A stretch of DNA of 64,000 bases from Xylaria sp. FL1777 (taxonomy: Eukaryota > Ascomycota > Sordariomycetes > Xylariales > Xylariaceae): assembly GCA_022578965.1 (NCBI GenBank), contig MU400657.1, forward strand, positions 1 through 64,000. The letters are read 5' to 3'. Shown here one piece after another: positions 1 to 12,089 of this stretch; the stretch's first letter is position 1; every line of letters begins with the position of its first letter. A model generated the notes under the pieces. That model worked only from the letters and a program-made list of their open reading frames with translations, made no database searches and was not told where the DNA came from. The position numbers and the translations under genes were made by a program.

Positions 1-1200
1 ACTTAATTATTAGTAATTTTTTATAATAGTACTTTTTTTTATAAAATAAACAATAAAAAATATATTAAGCTAATTAATTAAAGCATAAATAAATTGCAGT
101 TTTTTTAAATAAGTATTTTACTGTTAAAATTTAGCTTTAAATAATATAAACTTTTAAGCGTTTAAGCTTAATATAGCAATATAGCTAAACTATAATATAT
201 TTTGTAAAACTAACGCTTTTATATAATATATATTAAAGTATATAATTTAGAAACCTTTTTATTAATAAATTATATAAAGCTTATTAATAGCTATAAACGC
301 AATTTTTTAGTTAAACAAAAGGTTATAAAGCAAGTTAATAAAGTGTTTTTAAATAGCTTATTTAAGCTTAAAAATAATATATATAAAGCGTTTTAAAGCT
401 AACTTAGCTTATATAGCATTATTTTATTAAACAATAAAAACATACTTTTATAACTATTTATGTAATACTAATTAACTTTTATTATATTATTTATTATTAA
501 TAATAAATAAATATTAAAAATTTAAGTAATTAAGTTAAATTAATTATGTTTTAATTGTTTTAATAAGCATAATTATAAAGTTATTATATTTTGTATAATA
601 ACTAAAACAGTTTATAATATAATGCTTTTTTTATAATTAATTCAAGCTACTAGTATAATATTACTATAATAAAATATTATACGCTAAATTAACTTAATTT
701 GCTTAGCTTTAAGCTTAAGCTTAAATAATTTGTTAAATTAATAATAATTTAAAATAACATTAGTAATAGCTTATATAAAGTTATATTTTAATATATATTA
801 TTAGTTATATTTTAATTATAGCAAAATATGCTATATAAAATACTAAATATAATTATTAAATAAATATTTTAATACTGCATTATTAGCTAGTTTATTTAAT
901 TTGCTAAGTTTTTTAATAAATTTTAAAAGTTTTAAAGCTATTAGTTTTTTTAAAAAGCAACTATTAATTAAGCTAAAGCTAAAATTATTAAAAGTTTACA
1001 GTTTTATAATAAAATAAAAAAATAACACTAATTAATAAATTAACAAATAAAGCTTAACTTTTAACTGTTTAAGCTTAAAACATTATAACATAATAAAATA
1101 TTTTAATTATAAAGTTAGCGCTAAATATAAATATTACTATAAAAAGCCTTAAGCAATATTATAATTGTTTTTTTTAGGTTTTGTTAGCAAATAATCTATA
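1..1200. other. AT-rich hypermutated DNA, no gene seen
   Basis: Both strands are dense in TAA and TAG. Cytosines are almost confined to GC pairs (AGCTT, TAAGC, GCAA). I see no frame that stays open, no repeat unit and no inverted ends. Confidence 0.6.
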
Positions 1201-1260
1201 GGTATAAATAATATACATATGTATGCAAAATAAACCCTAGCTCAAAAATCAACAAAAGTT

Positions 1261-1384
1261 CTTTAGACTAAAATACATAAAACATAAGCTTTAAACCTAC
1301 AAATACATTTGCACGGGCCCCTAAAGGGGGTGAGTTGTAGCTTGCAGCAGGCGTAGCTTGCTGTTCTATGTTTTTAGTCTAAGG
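1261..1384. mobile_element. MITE-like element with ~30-bp inverted ends
   Basis: The left end (1261-1290, CTTTAGACTAAAATACATAA and onward) matches the reverse complement of the right end (1355-1384), with one gap and a few mismatches over 30 bp. The centre is a GC-rich island: CGGGCCCCTAAAGGGGG at 1314-1330 can form a CCCC/GGGG hairpin, and GTAGCTTGC occurs twice. The size (~124 bp) and lack of coding capacity fit a miniature inverted-repeat element. No clear target-site duplication was found, so the exact edges are uncertain. It is far less mutated than its surroundings, so it is either young or too short to be hypermutated. Confidence 0.55.
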
Positions 1385-1406
1385 CACCTAAGATAAATTA
1401 GTACTA

Positions 1407-1817
1407 AATTAGTCCGGACTAAATACTAATGACGTCATTTTTAAAATAGAAAAAATGGAATAAAAAATATGTTAAAAATAGTATTAAAAACAATAAAAAA
1501 CAAGCTTTAAAACAAAGGTAAAACCATTAATTTCCATGGAATATTTAATGAAAAAAACTAATTTTAAATATTGGTTTTACTTTTAATACTTAGTATATAC
1601 TAAGTACTAAAAAGTACTAGTTAGTTTTAGTATATACTAATTTAGTATTAGTTCGTAAAAAAAAATACTAATTAGTTTTAATATATACTAATTTAGTATT
1701 AATCTGTAAAAAAAAATACTAGTTAGTATTTAGTTTAAACTAACTAGTATTAGTTTATAGAAAAAAATATTAATTTAGTATTAATACTTAGTCCGGATTA
1801 ACTAGTCTGGACTAATT
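1407..1817. mobile_element. Short element with palindromic inverted ends
   Basis: AATTAGTCCGGACTA at 1407-1421 is inverted at 1803-1817 with one mismatch. A second copy of the motif at 1780-1802 is also inverted relative to 1408-1430. The motif is itself a palindrome (AGTCCGGACT). Inside, AAAGGTAAAACCATTA at 1514-1529 pairs with 1566-1584 around the palindrome TTCCATGGAA (1532-1541), giving a long hairpin. There is no coding capacity. It is probably a foldback or MITE-type element; a regulatory palindrome cluster is the alternative. Confidence 0.5.
1607..1790. repeat. ~52-bp imperfect tandem repeat, 3-4 copies
   Basis: The unit runs roughly A(6-9)TACTAGTTAGT, then a TATACTAA palindrome, then TTTAGTATTAGTTCGTA. 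It is repeated three to four times with drift, inside the foldback element. TACTAA and TTAGTA steps make the array strongly self-complementary. Confidence 0.6.
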
Positions 1818-1824
1818 ATTAACC

Positions 1825-1945
1825 TTAGCTATAACTATAATTATAAATGTAATTGTAACAAAAATTGTAATTAAAACTGCAATAAAAACCAAGATTAAAA
1901 AAACTATAACTATAATTAAAACTATAACTATAATTAAAATTGCTG
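1825..1945. repeat. AACTATAACTATAATTA simple repeats
   Basis: Short imperfect direct repeats built from ACTATAACTATAATTAAA (18-19 bp), clearest at 1895-1940. The neighbouring part alternates TAATTGTAA and AAACTGCAA. No coding frame is convincing. Confidence 0.45.
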
Positions 1946-3118
1946 CAAAAACAGCAAACATAAAATATACTTTACTAATAATAAAAAAAGCAATAATAAT
2001 GCAGCAATTTTTCCTTAAAGAAGCAAGTTTAAATACTATGTTAAAAATAGCGCTTTTTATATTATAAACTTTTTTTTAACGTGCTATTAGTGCTACTAAT
2101 AATATAAATCGCTTTTTACGCTAAAATTATACTTAAAGAAATATAAATGTTAAGTTAAATTAAAAAAGCTAGCAAAAATCAATATTTTTTCTTTAGTTAA
2201 TGCGTTATAACATATATATAAATATTGCTTAAAAACTTTTCCTTTATATAACTTGCTATTTTAATATATATACTAATGCTAAAACGCTTAAAATAGCACT
2301 ATATGCTACTTTAAAAGTACTATAAGCTTAAAGTTAATATTTAAGCTAATAAAGCTAACTAAAACAAAAAAACCTGCTAAGTTTGCTAAAGCAGCAAAAA
2401 TTCTTAATAAAAAAGTTTTAATTAATAAAGCCTTTAATACTAACTATTATAATGCTATATATTAGTTTAGTTTTATATATTTGTAAATAAAAATATAAAC
2501 TAAGCTAATTAAACTTAACTATAAAATCTGCATTAATTTTAAAATAAAACAAACAATAATTAGTTATAGCTTTTTAAACAAAACTAATTATACTATTAAA
2601 AAAAGAAAAAGCAAGTAACTATAATTAAAAACTAAGTAGTTATTTTAACTAAATAAGCTACATTTATTTTCTATGTATGCAAAGTTAATAAAAGCAAAAA
2701 ACTTTATATATATAAATTTCGAAAAAAAAGTTAAGTTATTAATAATTATTTAAAACTTAGCATGCTTATTAAAAACAATTTTTTAAAGCTATATAAAGCA
2801 ATTATTAACTATAAAACTAAAATTATTATATATAAAAGTTTAAATAACTTTGCACTTTTTTTTTACATATTAATACAAAAAAAAATATGCATGCGTTAAA
2901 TTATTAACTAAAACAACATTATTGTTTTTAAAAGCAGCAAAACATATATTATAATAAACTATAAGCTATTATTTGCTAATTATAATTTTTGCTTTTTAGC
3001 AATATATAAAACTACCTTAAATACTATAATAAACGCTAAAACTCTTAAGGTTGTTTTAGTTATAAATATTGCTAATACATTTATAAAAATCCTTAAAAAA
3101 ACCAAAATTAAGCAAATA
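1946..3118. other. AT-rich decayed DNA, nothing recognised
   Basis: Hypermutated sequence with short frames only. I found no inverted ends, array or protein motif. Confidence 0.5.
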
Positions 3119-3613
3119 TAAAAAAACAAAAATAGTAGTTATTACATTTTATTTTAAAAAGCTGCTATAAAAACGCTAGCTTATATTACTATAAAATTAG
3201 CTGCACTTTTAGCTAGCATAATTAATTTAAAAGCTTTAGCTACTGTTAATTTATTAATACTTATAAACAAAGAATTTAAAATGTTAGCTTTAGTTATTGC
3301 GCTTATAATAAACAGCGTACCTTTAGTTAAAAAAGCTAAATATATAAATAAGTTAGCAAAAAATATAAGCAATTTAACTTTTACGTTAAAAAAACATAAT
3401 ACAACAAGTACTTTTTTTATTAACGCTATGTTTAGCATAATATAAAAGTTTAAGAACTTTTTAGCTATTAAATATACTTTAGTATTAAATAAACCTTTAA
3501 AAGCAAAACCAAAAATCTTAAATACTTATGTTACTTTAAGTATTAAAAAACTAAATAACTTACTTAAAAAAATCATAAAAAAAACATTTATTTTTATGCT
3601 AAAAAAGCATTAA
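3119..3613 (+). pseudogene. Relic of a Ser/Thr/Ala/Pro/Lys-rich protein
   Basis: One plus frame (codons at positions equal to 2 modulo 3) runs about 165 codons with only two TAA stops, at the start of the stretch and near 3442, then ends with TAA at 3611. The visible protein is rich in Ala, Leu, Ile, Asn and Lys (for example NLTFTLKKHNTTSTFFINAM near 3380-3438). Many Leu/Ile/Val codons are TTA, ATA or GTA, the expected products of TCA, ACA and GCA, so the ancestor was probably a hydrophilic, disordered protein. I recognise no domain. The opposite strand is also open at 3181-3438, but only as a shadow. Confidence 0.35.
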
Positions 3614-6600
3614 AGGTTACTAAGTTTACTAAAGTTATAAAAGCATATAACATATAAACTAATTAAAGCAAAATTAATATTTTTATAAATTAATAAATAA
3701 AAATCCCGTTAGTTAATAATTAATAAAAAATAAAACTTAATTTATATAAGTACTCTTTAAGTTATAAAAATATAAAAGTGCTTAATAATACATATAATAA
3801 ACTTTATAAAATAAAACGCATAAAATAAATAAATAAACTTATATTATTTGTGCACTTTATATTTATTATATAGCAAAAAATAAACAAAATAAACAAAAGC
3901 TAAATAGTTATTAATTTTTAATAATTAAACAAAGTTATTATACTTAATAATTATTTTTTATTTTTGTAAAACAAAGTAATAGCTAGTTTATTAAGCAAAC
4001 AATATATTATTTATATTAATATAACTAAGTTTTTTTATTAGTTTTTTGTTTACTTAAATTATTAAAACAAGTTTATTATAATTAGTTTGCATAAAATAAA
4101 AAGATTTAATATAGCACTAATAAAGTTTTATAATTTATTAAGCTATATATAAAGATTTATAAATAAGTTGTTTTATTAATACTTTAATTTTTATTATTAT
4201 TTTATTAATAATATTATTATTTACTTTAATATTTTTAAAAACTACATAAAGCACTTAAATATAATTTTTAGTTTTTTTAAAGCGCGTAATATTGCTATAG
4301 CTCTATAAAAGTTATTTATTAAATATTTTTCGGTTAAATTGCTAAGCTTTTAAATAAATACTTTAACACTAACTAATATTGCTAATTGTATGCAAGCATT
4401 TAAATAGCTTGCTTTTTTAAAAAACTTGCAAGCTTTAAAGCAATACTTAAAAGCTAGTTCTTTTTTAAAAAATCTAATTCTTTATTATATATAGCTAGCT
4501 TAACTTTTATAAAACTACAAAACTAAGCTATTAGCTAAAAAACGTAAAAAAAGTAAAATAATAAATAAAAATCCTAAATGTTATAAGTATTACGTTTATA
4601 TAATAAACTATAATTTTATTTCTGCTAAACTTAAATTTTTTTATGTAATATAAAATGCAATTTGTTTAAAAACTACTTTGCGTTATTATAATTCTAAAAA
4701 GCAGTTATTTATATAGGTTAATAGCTTTATAAAACAAAGATTTAAAATAATAATGTTTTATATTAAAAAAAGGTACAAATAAATACTAAAAACTTATATT
4801 TTCTTAATATAAGTAAAACTAATAATATATTTAAATAAATGTTTTTTAAAAGCAGAAATGTAATATAGCTTTTTAAAGTTAAAAGTTGCTTGTTTTATTT
4901 AAGCTACTAAAAAATTACGTATTATAATACACTTAAACAAGCGCTTAGTTATAATATTAACTAATTATAATACTAACGTAAATATAATAAACAAAACAAC
5001 TTTAAATATATTTACTATTAATTGTTTAAATATATAACTAGTAAACTTATTAGTATATTTTTTATAGTATAAATATTAAGTATATTATTTGCTTAGTTAG
5101 CTTAATTATATATTTAATGCTTTTAGTTAACTTAAAGCAATATAAAACGCTATAAAAGATAACATAATTAAGCAATTTAATAAACTAGCAATACTAAACA
5201 TTATATAGTACGTTAATAAAAAATGCAATATTATATAAAATATTATTAAATATACTAATAAAGCAGTAATAAATAATAAATAAAAAAGAGATTTTAAGCT
5301 AGCTTATAATGTAAACCTTAAATATTACAAAATTATAAAAAAGCTATATATTAAAAAACAACAAAGTACTAATAAAAACATTAAAGTTTTTTTTAAGTTT
5401 AGCTATTTTTTTTACATTTATAATAATTTTATTTATAACATATATATAAAAAAGTAACGCTTATATATATTATATAGCATAATTTAACAAGTATTAAAGT
5501 TAATATATAATAAAAAAAATTATGCAAAACTTAAACATATAATAAAAAACCTTTAAGAATACTTTATATACTATAAATTATAACTAGTTAAAAAATACAT
5601 AAAGTGTTATTTAAGTTGCAAATTTAACAAAATAAATTAGCAATAAAAAATAAACAGTTTATAACTAATATGCTTTAAAAACGCATTATTTATATAAACA
5701 ATTATAATTAACTTTATTTTAGCATTATTATGTATGTTTTTAATAAGTACTTTATAGTAACTAAAAAAAAAGTTGTATTATAATTATTATAATTATATAA
5801 TAAGCATAACTTATTATTTATTTAAACGAAATATGCTTATTTTTAGAAATAAAAAGTATGTAGCTAAAAACTAGGCTAATGTTTTAATAAAGCAACTAAT
5901 ATTAAACAACTAAAAAATTCTTTAAGGAATTATGTTTAATTAAAACAAAAAGTTTACATTAAAATTTTAAAAAAGCTTATAAAAAACATTTAGCATTAAA
6001 CTACTTATAATAATAACATATTACTTTTAAAGTAATAATATATTAAAAAAAAAAAACTAAACAATAAAAATTGCTATTTATTTTTATAACTTTATTAAGC
6101 CAAAGTTTAACTAGTTAAAATTAATATTTAGTTTGTAATAAAATTTAAATTCTGCAAAATTTTAAGCAATGCAATTTATGCTATATAAACAACTATTTAG
6201 CTTTAAATTGCTTAGCTTTTTAAACATTATTACTAAATAAATTAATAAACAATTATTTAAGCAAATATAAAGTATTAAAGATTACTTAAAACAAAACGCT
6301 AAGCTTATTATAAACTTTGCAATAATTAAAGCAAAACGTTGTTTTAACTGCATATACTATGCATTAAAATTTGCTTTTAGTAATAAAGTACTATTATAAT
6401 TATATAATAAGTATTATTTATTAAATAAGTTATTATATAAATATTTACAATAGAACCTTTTTTGAATTCTTTACACTTAACTATAACTTTGTAAGTTTAA
6501 GCTTAATTATTAAATAATTAAAATCGCTAAAATTAGCATAGCAACTTTTATTTATTAAATAAGTTACATTTTATCTGCAGAGTGCAAATATAACAAAAAA

Positions 6601-7163
6601 CAAAAAAATAGTGTTAAATAACTTATTTGTTAAAAATGTAACTAATATACTACTAAAACTTATTAGTAATATAATTATAACATAGCAGCGTTTTAATAAA
6701 AAACATAAAGCTAATAGATTTTCTAGTATATAAAAAATAGTTAACAGAATTATAAAACTAGTATTATAGCTATTAATAAAAGAAAAAATAGCAAAAGAAA
6801 TTTTTTTTTAAAAAAACATAAAGAAAGCGCAAATAGCGCATATATTAAAAAAAGCCTAAAAAAGCTAGCAAAGCATAAAACTTAACAACAAAAATAACTT
6901 TAATATATTTATAACTTGTTATAACTTAAATATTACTATAAAAGCTAACTAAAAAAGCGTTAAAAATACTGTTTAAAAGCTTTTTTAATAAACTTTATTA
7001 AACGTAAACATGCTAAAATTTTAAGTATAAATAGCAGCTTTATAGCTAGCCCGTAATAATAAAGCAATACTATTTAAACAAAACAAAAAAATACTAATTA
7101 AAGTTAAAAAATAAGCTAATAATTTTAAAAATAAAACATTAGTTAATATTATTAAAGCAATAA
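3614..7163. other. 3.5 kb of decayed AT-rich DNA
   Basis: Strongly hypermutated on both strands. Short stop-poor stretches exist, but none is long or patterned enough to name. No array, inverted ends or RNA gene was seen. Confidence 0.5.
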
Positions 7164-7168
7164 ATATA

Positions 7169-7662
7169 TGTAATGGACCTATTATATACTAATATAACAG
7201 GTTTGCCTTTAGAGTCTTAATTTGCAAGTAATAATAAAATCCTTAACGGTGGTTTGTTAAGGAGGTTTTCGAAGTACTTTTACTACTATGCATTAATAAA
7301 GGTCTTAAAGGATTAAAAGTAATAAGTATATTAGTGCTTAGTAGTTATAAGAAATTAATAACTAAAAAACTAGAACTAAGTAAATAATTAAATATAGAAA
7401 GTGCATAATTATATAAACAAAAGAAAAGTAAGAAAAGTAGTAACCCTTTTTAGATTACTGCAAGTCTAGTAAGCACTAGATTATTGTAAGCTTAGTAAGC
7501 TTTAAATTACTATAAGCTTAGTAAGCCTTGGATTACCGTAAGCCTAATAAGCCAGGTAAATCATTACGTAACTTTAGCTCTAGCTAGCAAAAAAAGAGGT
7601 GCAAAGTATGTATAAAAGCATCAGGCCGCTCTAAAGGCCACCCCTGTGCTAATTTCGTAACA
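7169..7662. mobile_element. Solo LTR of an LTR retrotransposon
   Basis: The 494-bp unit begins TGTAATGG and ends CGTAACA (the TG...CA ends of a long terminal repeat). It is flanked by a perfect 5-bp duplication, ATATA at 7164-7168 and 7663-7667. No polymerase or gag lies beside it and no second copy was noticed, so it is a solo LTR left by recombination between two LTRs. It keeps ordinary base composition (for example GGAGGTTTTCGAAG, CCTTGGATTACCG, TCAGGCCGCTCTAAAGG), in contrast to the DNA on both sides, so it probably arrived after the hypermutation or was too short to be a target. Gypsy or copia cannot be told from the LTR alone. Confidence 0.75.
7452..7555. repeat. 26-bp direct repeat, four copies, inside the LTR
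   Basis: Units start at 7452, 7478, 7504 and 7530, of the type AGATTACTGCAAGTCTAGTA plus AGCACT. Variation between copies is mostly C/T and G/A. Repeats of this kind in the U3 part of LTRs often act as promoter or enhancer boxes; that role is inferred here. Confidence 0.75.
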
Positions 7663-7667
7663 ATATA

Positions 7668-8639
7668 GCGCTTATAAGTAGCAATATAATTACTGCTAAA
7701 AAGCTATATAGTAAAAATATAATAATTACTTTTAAAAAAGCAGTACTTTAAAAAACTAAAAAAAAAAATAAATTATAAAAGCCTTTAAAAAAAGGTTAAA
7801 AATATAATAAAAAAAAGTAACGCTAATAATAAAAAACATTTTAGTAAAACATATTAAAGCAATATACTTAAACAAGAACTTATTATAGCTATTATGTAAT
7901 AAATACTCTAAAGTTACAAAATATAAAAAAATGCTATTTAAAAATATAAAAGCTAAATTTGCGTTAATATTATTATATATAAGCAGTATTATAGCAGCTA
8001 AAACAATATATAAAAATAACTTTTTATAAAAAACTTAGCTATTTAACTGCAAACTTTTTATTATAAAGCTTAAAGTTATATAATGCTTTAATTGCTATAA
8101 ATATAAACATATAATTAAATATTGCTATAAAAACTTAAAGTATAACTATTGTTTAGCTTTAAAGCACTAAAAAAATAAAAAAAGCTGCTTAATAAAAACG
8201 CAAAAAGCAAAGCAAAAATATATAAACTATAAAAAAGCATACGTAGCATAAAATAAAGCTTGCTAAAAAAAATCAAACAAAAAAACAAAGCAAAAGTAAT
8301 ATATATATTATAACTTAAAAGCTTTTAAAGTGCTAAAAAAGCAGCAATAATAAACAAAAAAATAAATAAAAGTAGTTTAAAAATATTAATAGCATGAATA
8401 TTTACAAAACTAAATAAAAAAAAATTACTAGCAAAAAAACAGCAAACTAATAATACAAGCAAAAATTTATTTTTATTAATTTAATAATATATAATATTGC
8501 TTTTTAAAACATTGCAAAATTTAAAAATAACATAATATATATATTATAAAACAATAGCTTTAATTATATAGCAGTTTAAAAACTAATAATTAATAAATAT
8601 AGCAATATATATTACTTTAAAAATAAAATTGTTTATGAT
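7668..8639. other. Decayed AT-rich DNA, purine-rich on this strand
   Basis: The stretch is rich in AAAAAGC and AAAACAA blocks and has no frame I can follow for more than about 40 codons. Confidence 0.4.
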
Positions 8640-8900
8640 TTTTATACCTTTTTTAGTAGTTTGTTTTATTAAAAAGAGCACTTTTTTCGCTTGCTGCTTT
8701 AAACCTTTGTTTTACCCCTGGCCTTAAAACTAACACATGTATTTTGTATTCTGTTTATTACTTATTTACTTTACAGCCTTTCAACATTCTATTTTCTGCA
8801 TTTTGTATTACGTTTTTTACTTGTTTTTGGGCTTTTTTTTTTTTCTCCCTTTTTTTACAATTTTTCTTTCTGCCTTTGTTTTGTTGTTTATTATATAATT
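8640..8900 (+). promoter_or_regulatory. Pyrimidine-rich leader upstream of the DUF3435 relic
   Basis: The plus strand here is strongly C+T biased (runs such as TTTTTTTTTTCTCCC, TTTCTTTCTGCC, CCCCTGGCC), unlike its neighbours, and lies 200-450 bp before the recombinase relic on the same strand. CT-rich tracts are common in fungal promoters. The role is inferred from position and composition only. Confidence 0.35.
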
Positions 8901-9099
8901 AATTCCTAGCAGTCTTACAATAAGTCGTGCTTATTGCTTTCATTTAAAAGCAAAGTATAGTAAGCCTACAAAAATAACTCTTTTATTTTCTATTAAAACT
9001 AAGCTTTAACTAAATAAAAATAGCTAAAGCATAGATCTGCTAACCGATAATAAAACTAATAACGTTCTGTTTACAAAACCCTATAGTAAGAAAACCTGT

Positions 9100-11240
9100 A
9101 ACTAACTTAAAAAGCAAAAACATAAATAGAACTTATATATTATTTAATATTACTGCTTTTTAAGAAAAAAAAGCTTATTATTAGTAAGTTCTGCAAAAAA
9201 TACTAGCTTAACCTGTATAAAGCTTTACAATCTAAAAAGCTAAAAATCTACAAGCAATATTTTAATTAGTGCTTTAAAAATAAACATATTAAACGTACTT
9301 TTACTTTAAGAATATACTAAAAACAGTTATTTTAGATTTACTTGTTTACTGCAAACTTTTAAAGCTTAGCTAATGTTTTATACTAAATAAATAACATAAA
9401 TGCTTTAAACTTAGTATTAATAACTATTAACGCTAACTAATTAGCATATTAAACATATAAAAATTAAGCATAAACTTAATAACTAGCCTAAAAAAAAATT
9501 AGCACTTTATGTTTAAAATTTAGCACTTTTGCTAAACTACTACTAAGTTTTTAACACAAAAAAATTTGCTTATAAGCATTTATAACTTTAGCTTGCTGTT
9601 ATATTAATTTTAAGTAGTACAACTAGCTTACAACTAATAGCTTTTTGTTAAATTAAGTATAAAAATATAACCTTTATATTATTTTATAACTTATATAGTT
9701 AACTATACTTAATAATGCGCATTAAGCTAACAGAAATAAAAAAGCATATAAGTATACGCATTTCTTATAAACTAAAATTTCGCAAGAAGGTTAATATTGC
9801 GTATTGCCCGATTATCGCGATCTTTACTTTTTGCTTTACTAATAATGCGTTTTAAGCAAAAATCTAAAACCTTAGCAAAATATACTTGCTTTGTTCTTGT
9901 TTATCCAAAAACTAGTTAACCTTTTTATAAAAACTAAAGTAAAAAAAAAAGTATTTATTCTGCAAAATAATTACTTAATTTCTTATAAAGCTATACTAGT
10001 ATACTTAAGCTTATAGCGCTTTTATGCAATTAAAAAAGTTTTATAGCTATGCAAATAAACTGCACTTTTATAATTTCTAAAAAGCATTAAGAAAAAAACT
10101 TAATAAAGCCTTAACACTAAAAAAACGGAACTAGATTATAAGCTACTCAAAAAGTAGTTCAAATGTTTATTGCTGGTTTTATATGCTAAAATTCGTAAAT
10201 AAAGATATATAAGCTATTTACTTTAGCAGTATTCTGCAGAACTTCTTTATATAGTAAATAAGCAAAATCTTAAAAAATAGGCTTGCTTTAATAAAACTAA
10301 ATAAAAATCAAAAAAAAGCTATAAAAAAGGACCCTAACTTATGTAAAGCCATTATAAAGCAAAATAAGCTAAAACATAAGATTTAAAAACGCTATAGTAT
10401 AGTTATTAGCGCTTGCAAGCTAAGCAGCTTAGCTAATAAAGCATAGCTTAAAAAATATAATAAAGCTTTAAAGCTTATAGCTAGCACTTGTACAAAACTT
10501 TACGCAAATAAAATTGCTTCTGCTATTTAACGGTTTTATAAGCAGTCTAGTTATAAAGAAATCTAATAACAATTATAAAGCATTTTTCTTAAAAACATTA
10601 CGCTTTTAATTAAAGTAACTTATAAACTTTCTAAGCGCAAAGAAGTTGCTAAAATCTTGCTAAGTTTGTTTAAAAAGCTTAGCAACAAAAAACTAAATCT
10701 TTTTTAAATTAAGCTTATATTGGCGCTTTTTAAACTTTGTTGTTGTTAGAAGTTAACGTATTACTACCGAAAAAAGTTACGTATAATTACTTATAATAAA
10801 TATATATCTAGTATTTTGCTTGTAAATAATAAAAGCAACTATACTTTAGTATTTTTACTAACGAAAAAAAGTAGCTATTTAAGCATTAGTAATCCTAAAG
10901 CTTTCGTATATATTTTTTGCTAGAATAATTTAGCTATTAAACGCATTAAACAAACAAAAATTTACGCTAAAATTAACAGCTTAAGATATTATGTTTTTAA
11001 ACAACATTTTAATTTATAAGAACGGCTTTATAACTATATAGCTGGTCTGCTAGATGCTTTTTAATGTTCATACAAAAGCTGCTCGAAAATTTTATATAGC
11101 GCGAAAAACTTTGCTAACTATGCATACATTCTTTATAACTTGCACTTATTTTAAAAAGCTACAATTTTAGGGCTAGCTATAGGTTAAACTAATATTATAT
11201 TATAGTTTTTTTAGTTCTTCTTATTAAGTTTATTTTATAA
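9100..11240 (+). pseudogene. DUF3435 (FluG-domain) tyrosine recombinase relic
   Basis: One frame (codons at positions equal to 1 modulo 3) is followed for ~710 codons; stops are TAA/TAG only. Landmarks match the fungal DUF3435 family. An N-terminal helical block contains a YxKQLFxIY-like segment (9316-9341). The region around 9601-9650 corresponds to the first catalytic-Arg segment, but Arg is lost. CP...FTNNAF (9808-9852) stands for the family DNAF block, followed by the LSKIYLL segment. FYMLKFVNKDI (10177-10209) stands for FYMPxFVxxD. At the C-terminus lies a C2H2 finger: Cys at 11065 and 11080, then x12, then two Tyr (TAT at 11119 and 11134) where His is expected, both CAT to TAT changes. 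DUF3435 proteins are tyrosine recombinases that include the captains moving Starship elements. The gene is dead. The family call is from memory of conserved blocks; whether this copy was a true captain is open. Confidence 0.72.
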
Positions 11241-12089
11241 ATAAACACTTATATACTTAAAAAAAAACAAAAAAAAAAATAAGCAAAGTTCCGCTTCGTA
11301 ATTTATTTTTATTTTACCTTTATAGTATTAAATCTTAACTTATATGTTTTATTACTTAAGTTTTAAAGCAAAACTAGTAATAGTTCTTTACTTAGGCTTC
11401 TTAATAGTAAACAAAAAATAATTCTTTAGGTTAAACAATATACTAATTAATAAAAGCTAATATAATTGCTAGCTAATTAATTATTGCTAAGTTGCTTCTA
11501 AAACTCAGATTTAACCTTATAGCTTTTAAATTCTTGATTTATAAGTTGTATAATATATAATGCTCCTATTTATAAAACCATACTACCTTTGTCCAAAAAG
11601 CAACTAGTAAATATAAAAATATAGCCTATTTGCTACTAAAAGCAAAATTTAAATAAGCTTAGTTATTATTAGTTAATTTACTATAGCTAACAAACCTTAA
11701 TATATTTCTAATTAAAAAAAGTAGCAATAAAAGTAAATAAATCAAAAGTTTAATAAAAGTTAATATATCTTAATTCTAGAAATCTATCCCTTAAGCTTAT
11801 ATAATTATTTACTTTGTGCTATAATATTTCGTAAAAAAAAGAATAGTTCTAGTTCCTTTTTAAGTTGTAGTTATAAAGCATAAATAACGTATTAGTTTTA
11901 TATATAATATGTTTCCCAGTAATTTAATATATTATAGTAATGTTATATAAATGTTAAATAAATACTGTGCTATACATATAACCTTTAGCGTTTTTACATG
12001 AACACTTTACTAAGCGCAACTAACTAAATATAAACTAAGAATATAAATTCATTTTTTCTCCCCTTTTTTATAATAAGCGCTCATTTAAA
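11241..12089. other. Spacer between recombinase relic and next relic
   Basis: Hypermutated DNA with no frame worth naming. It may hold the eroded 3' regions of the convergent relics on either side. Confidence 0.4.

Noticed and set aside
3181..3438. Open minus-strand frame of 85 codons, hydrophobic
   Set aside because: The plus strand carries a longer readable frame (3119-3613) with protein-like composition; the minus frame is its complement.
11035..11061. YIAGLLDAF, resembling the LAGLIDADG homing-endonuclease motif
   Set aside because: It lies inside the DUF3435 relic just before its zinc finger, is single, and lacks the surrounding endonuclease fold.
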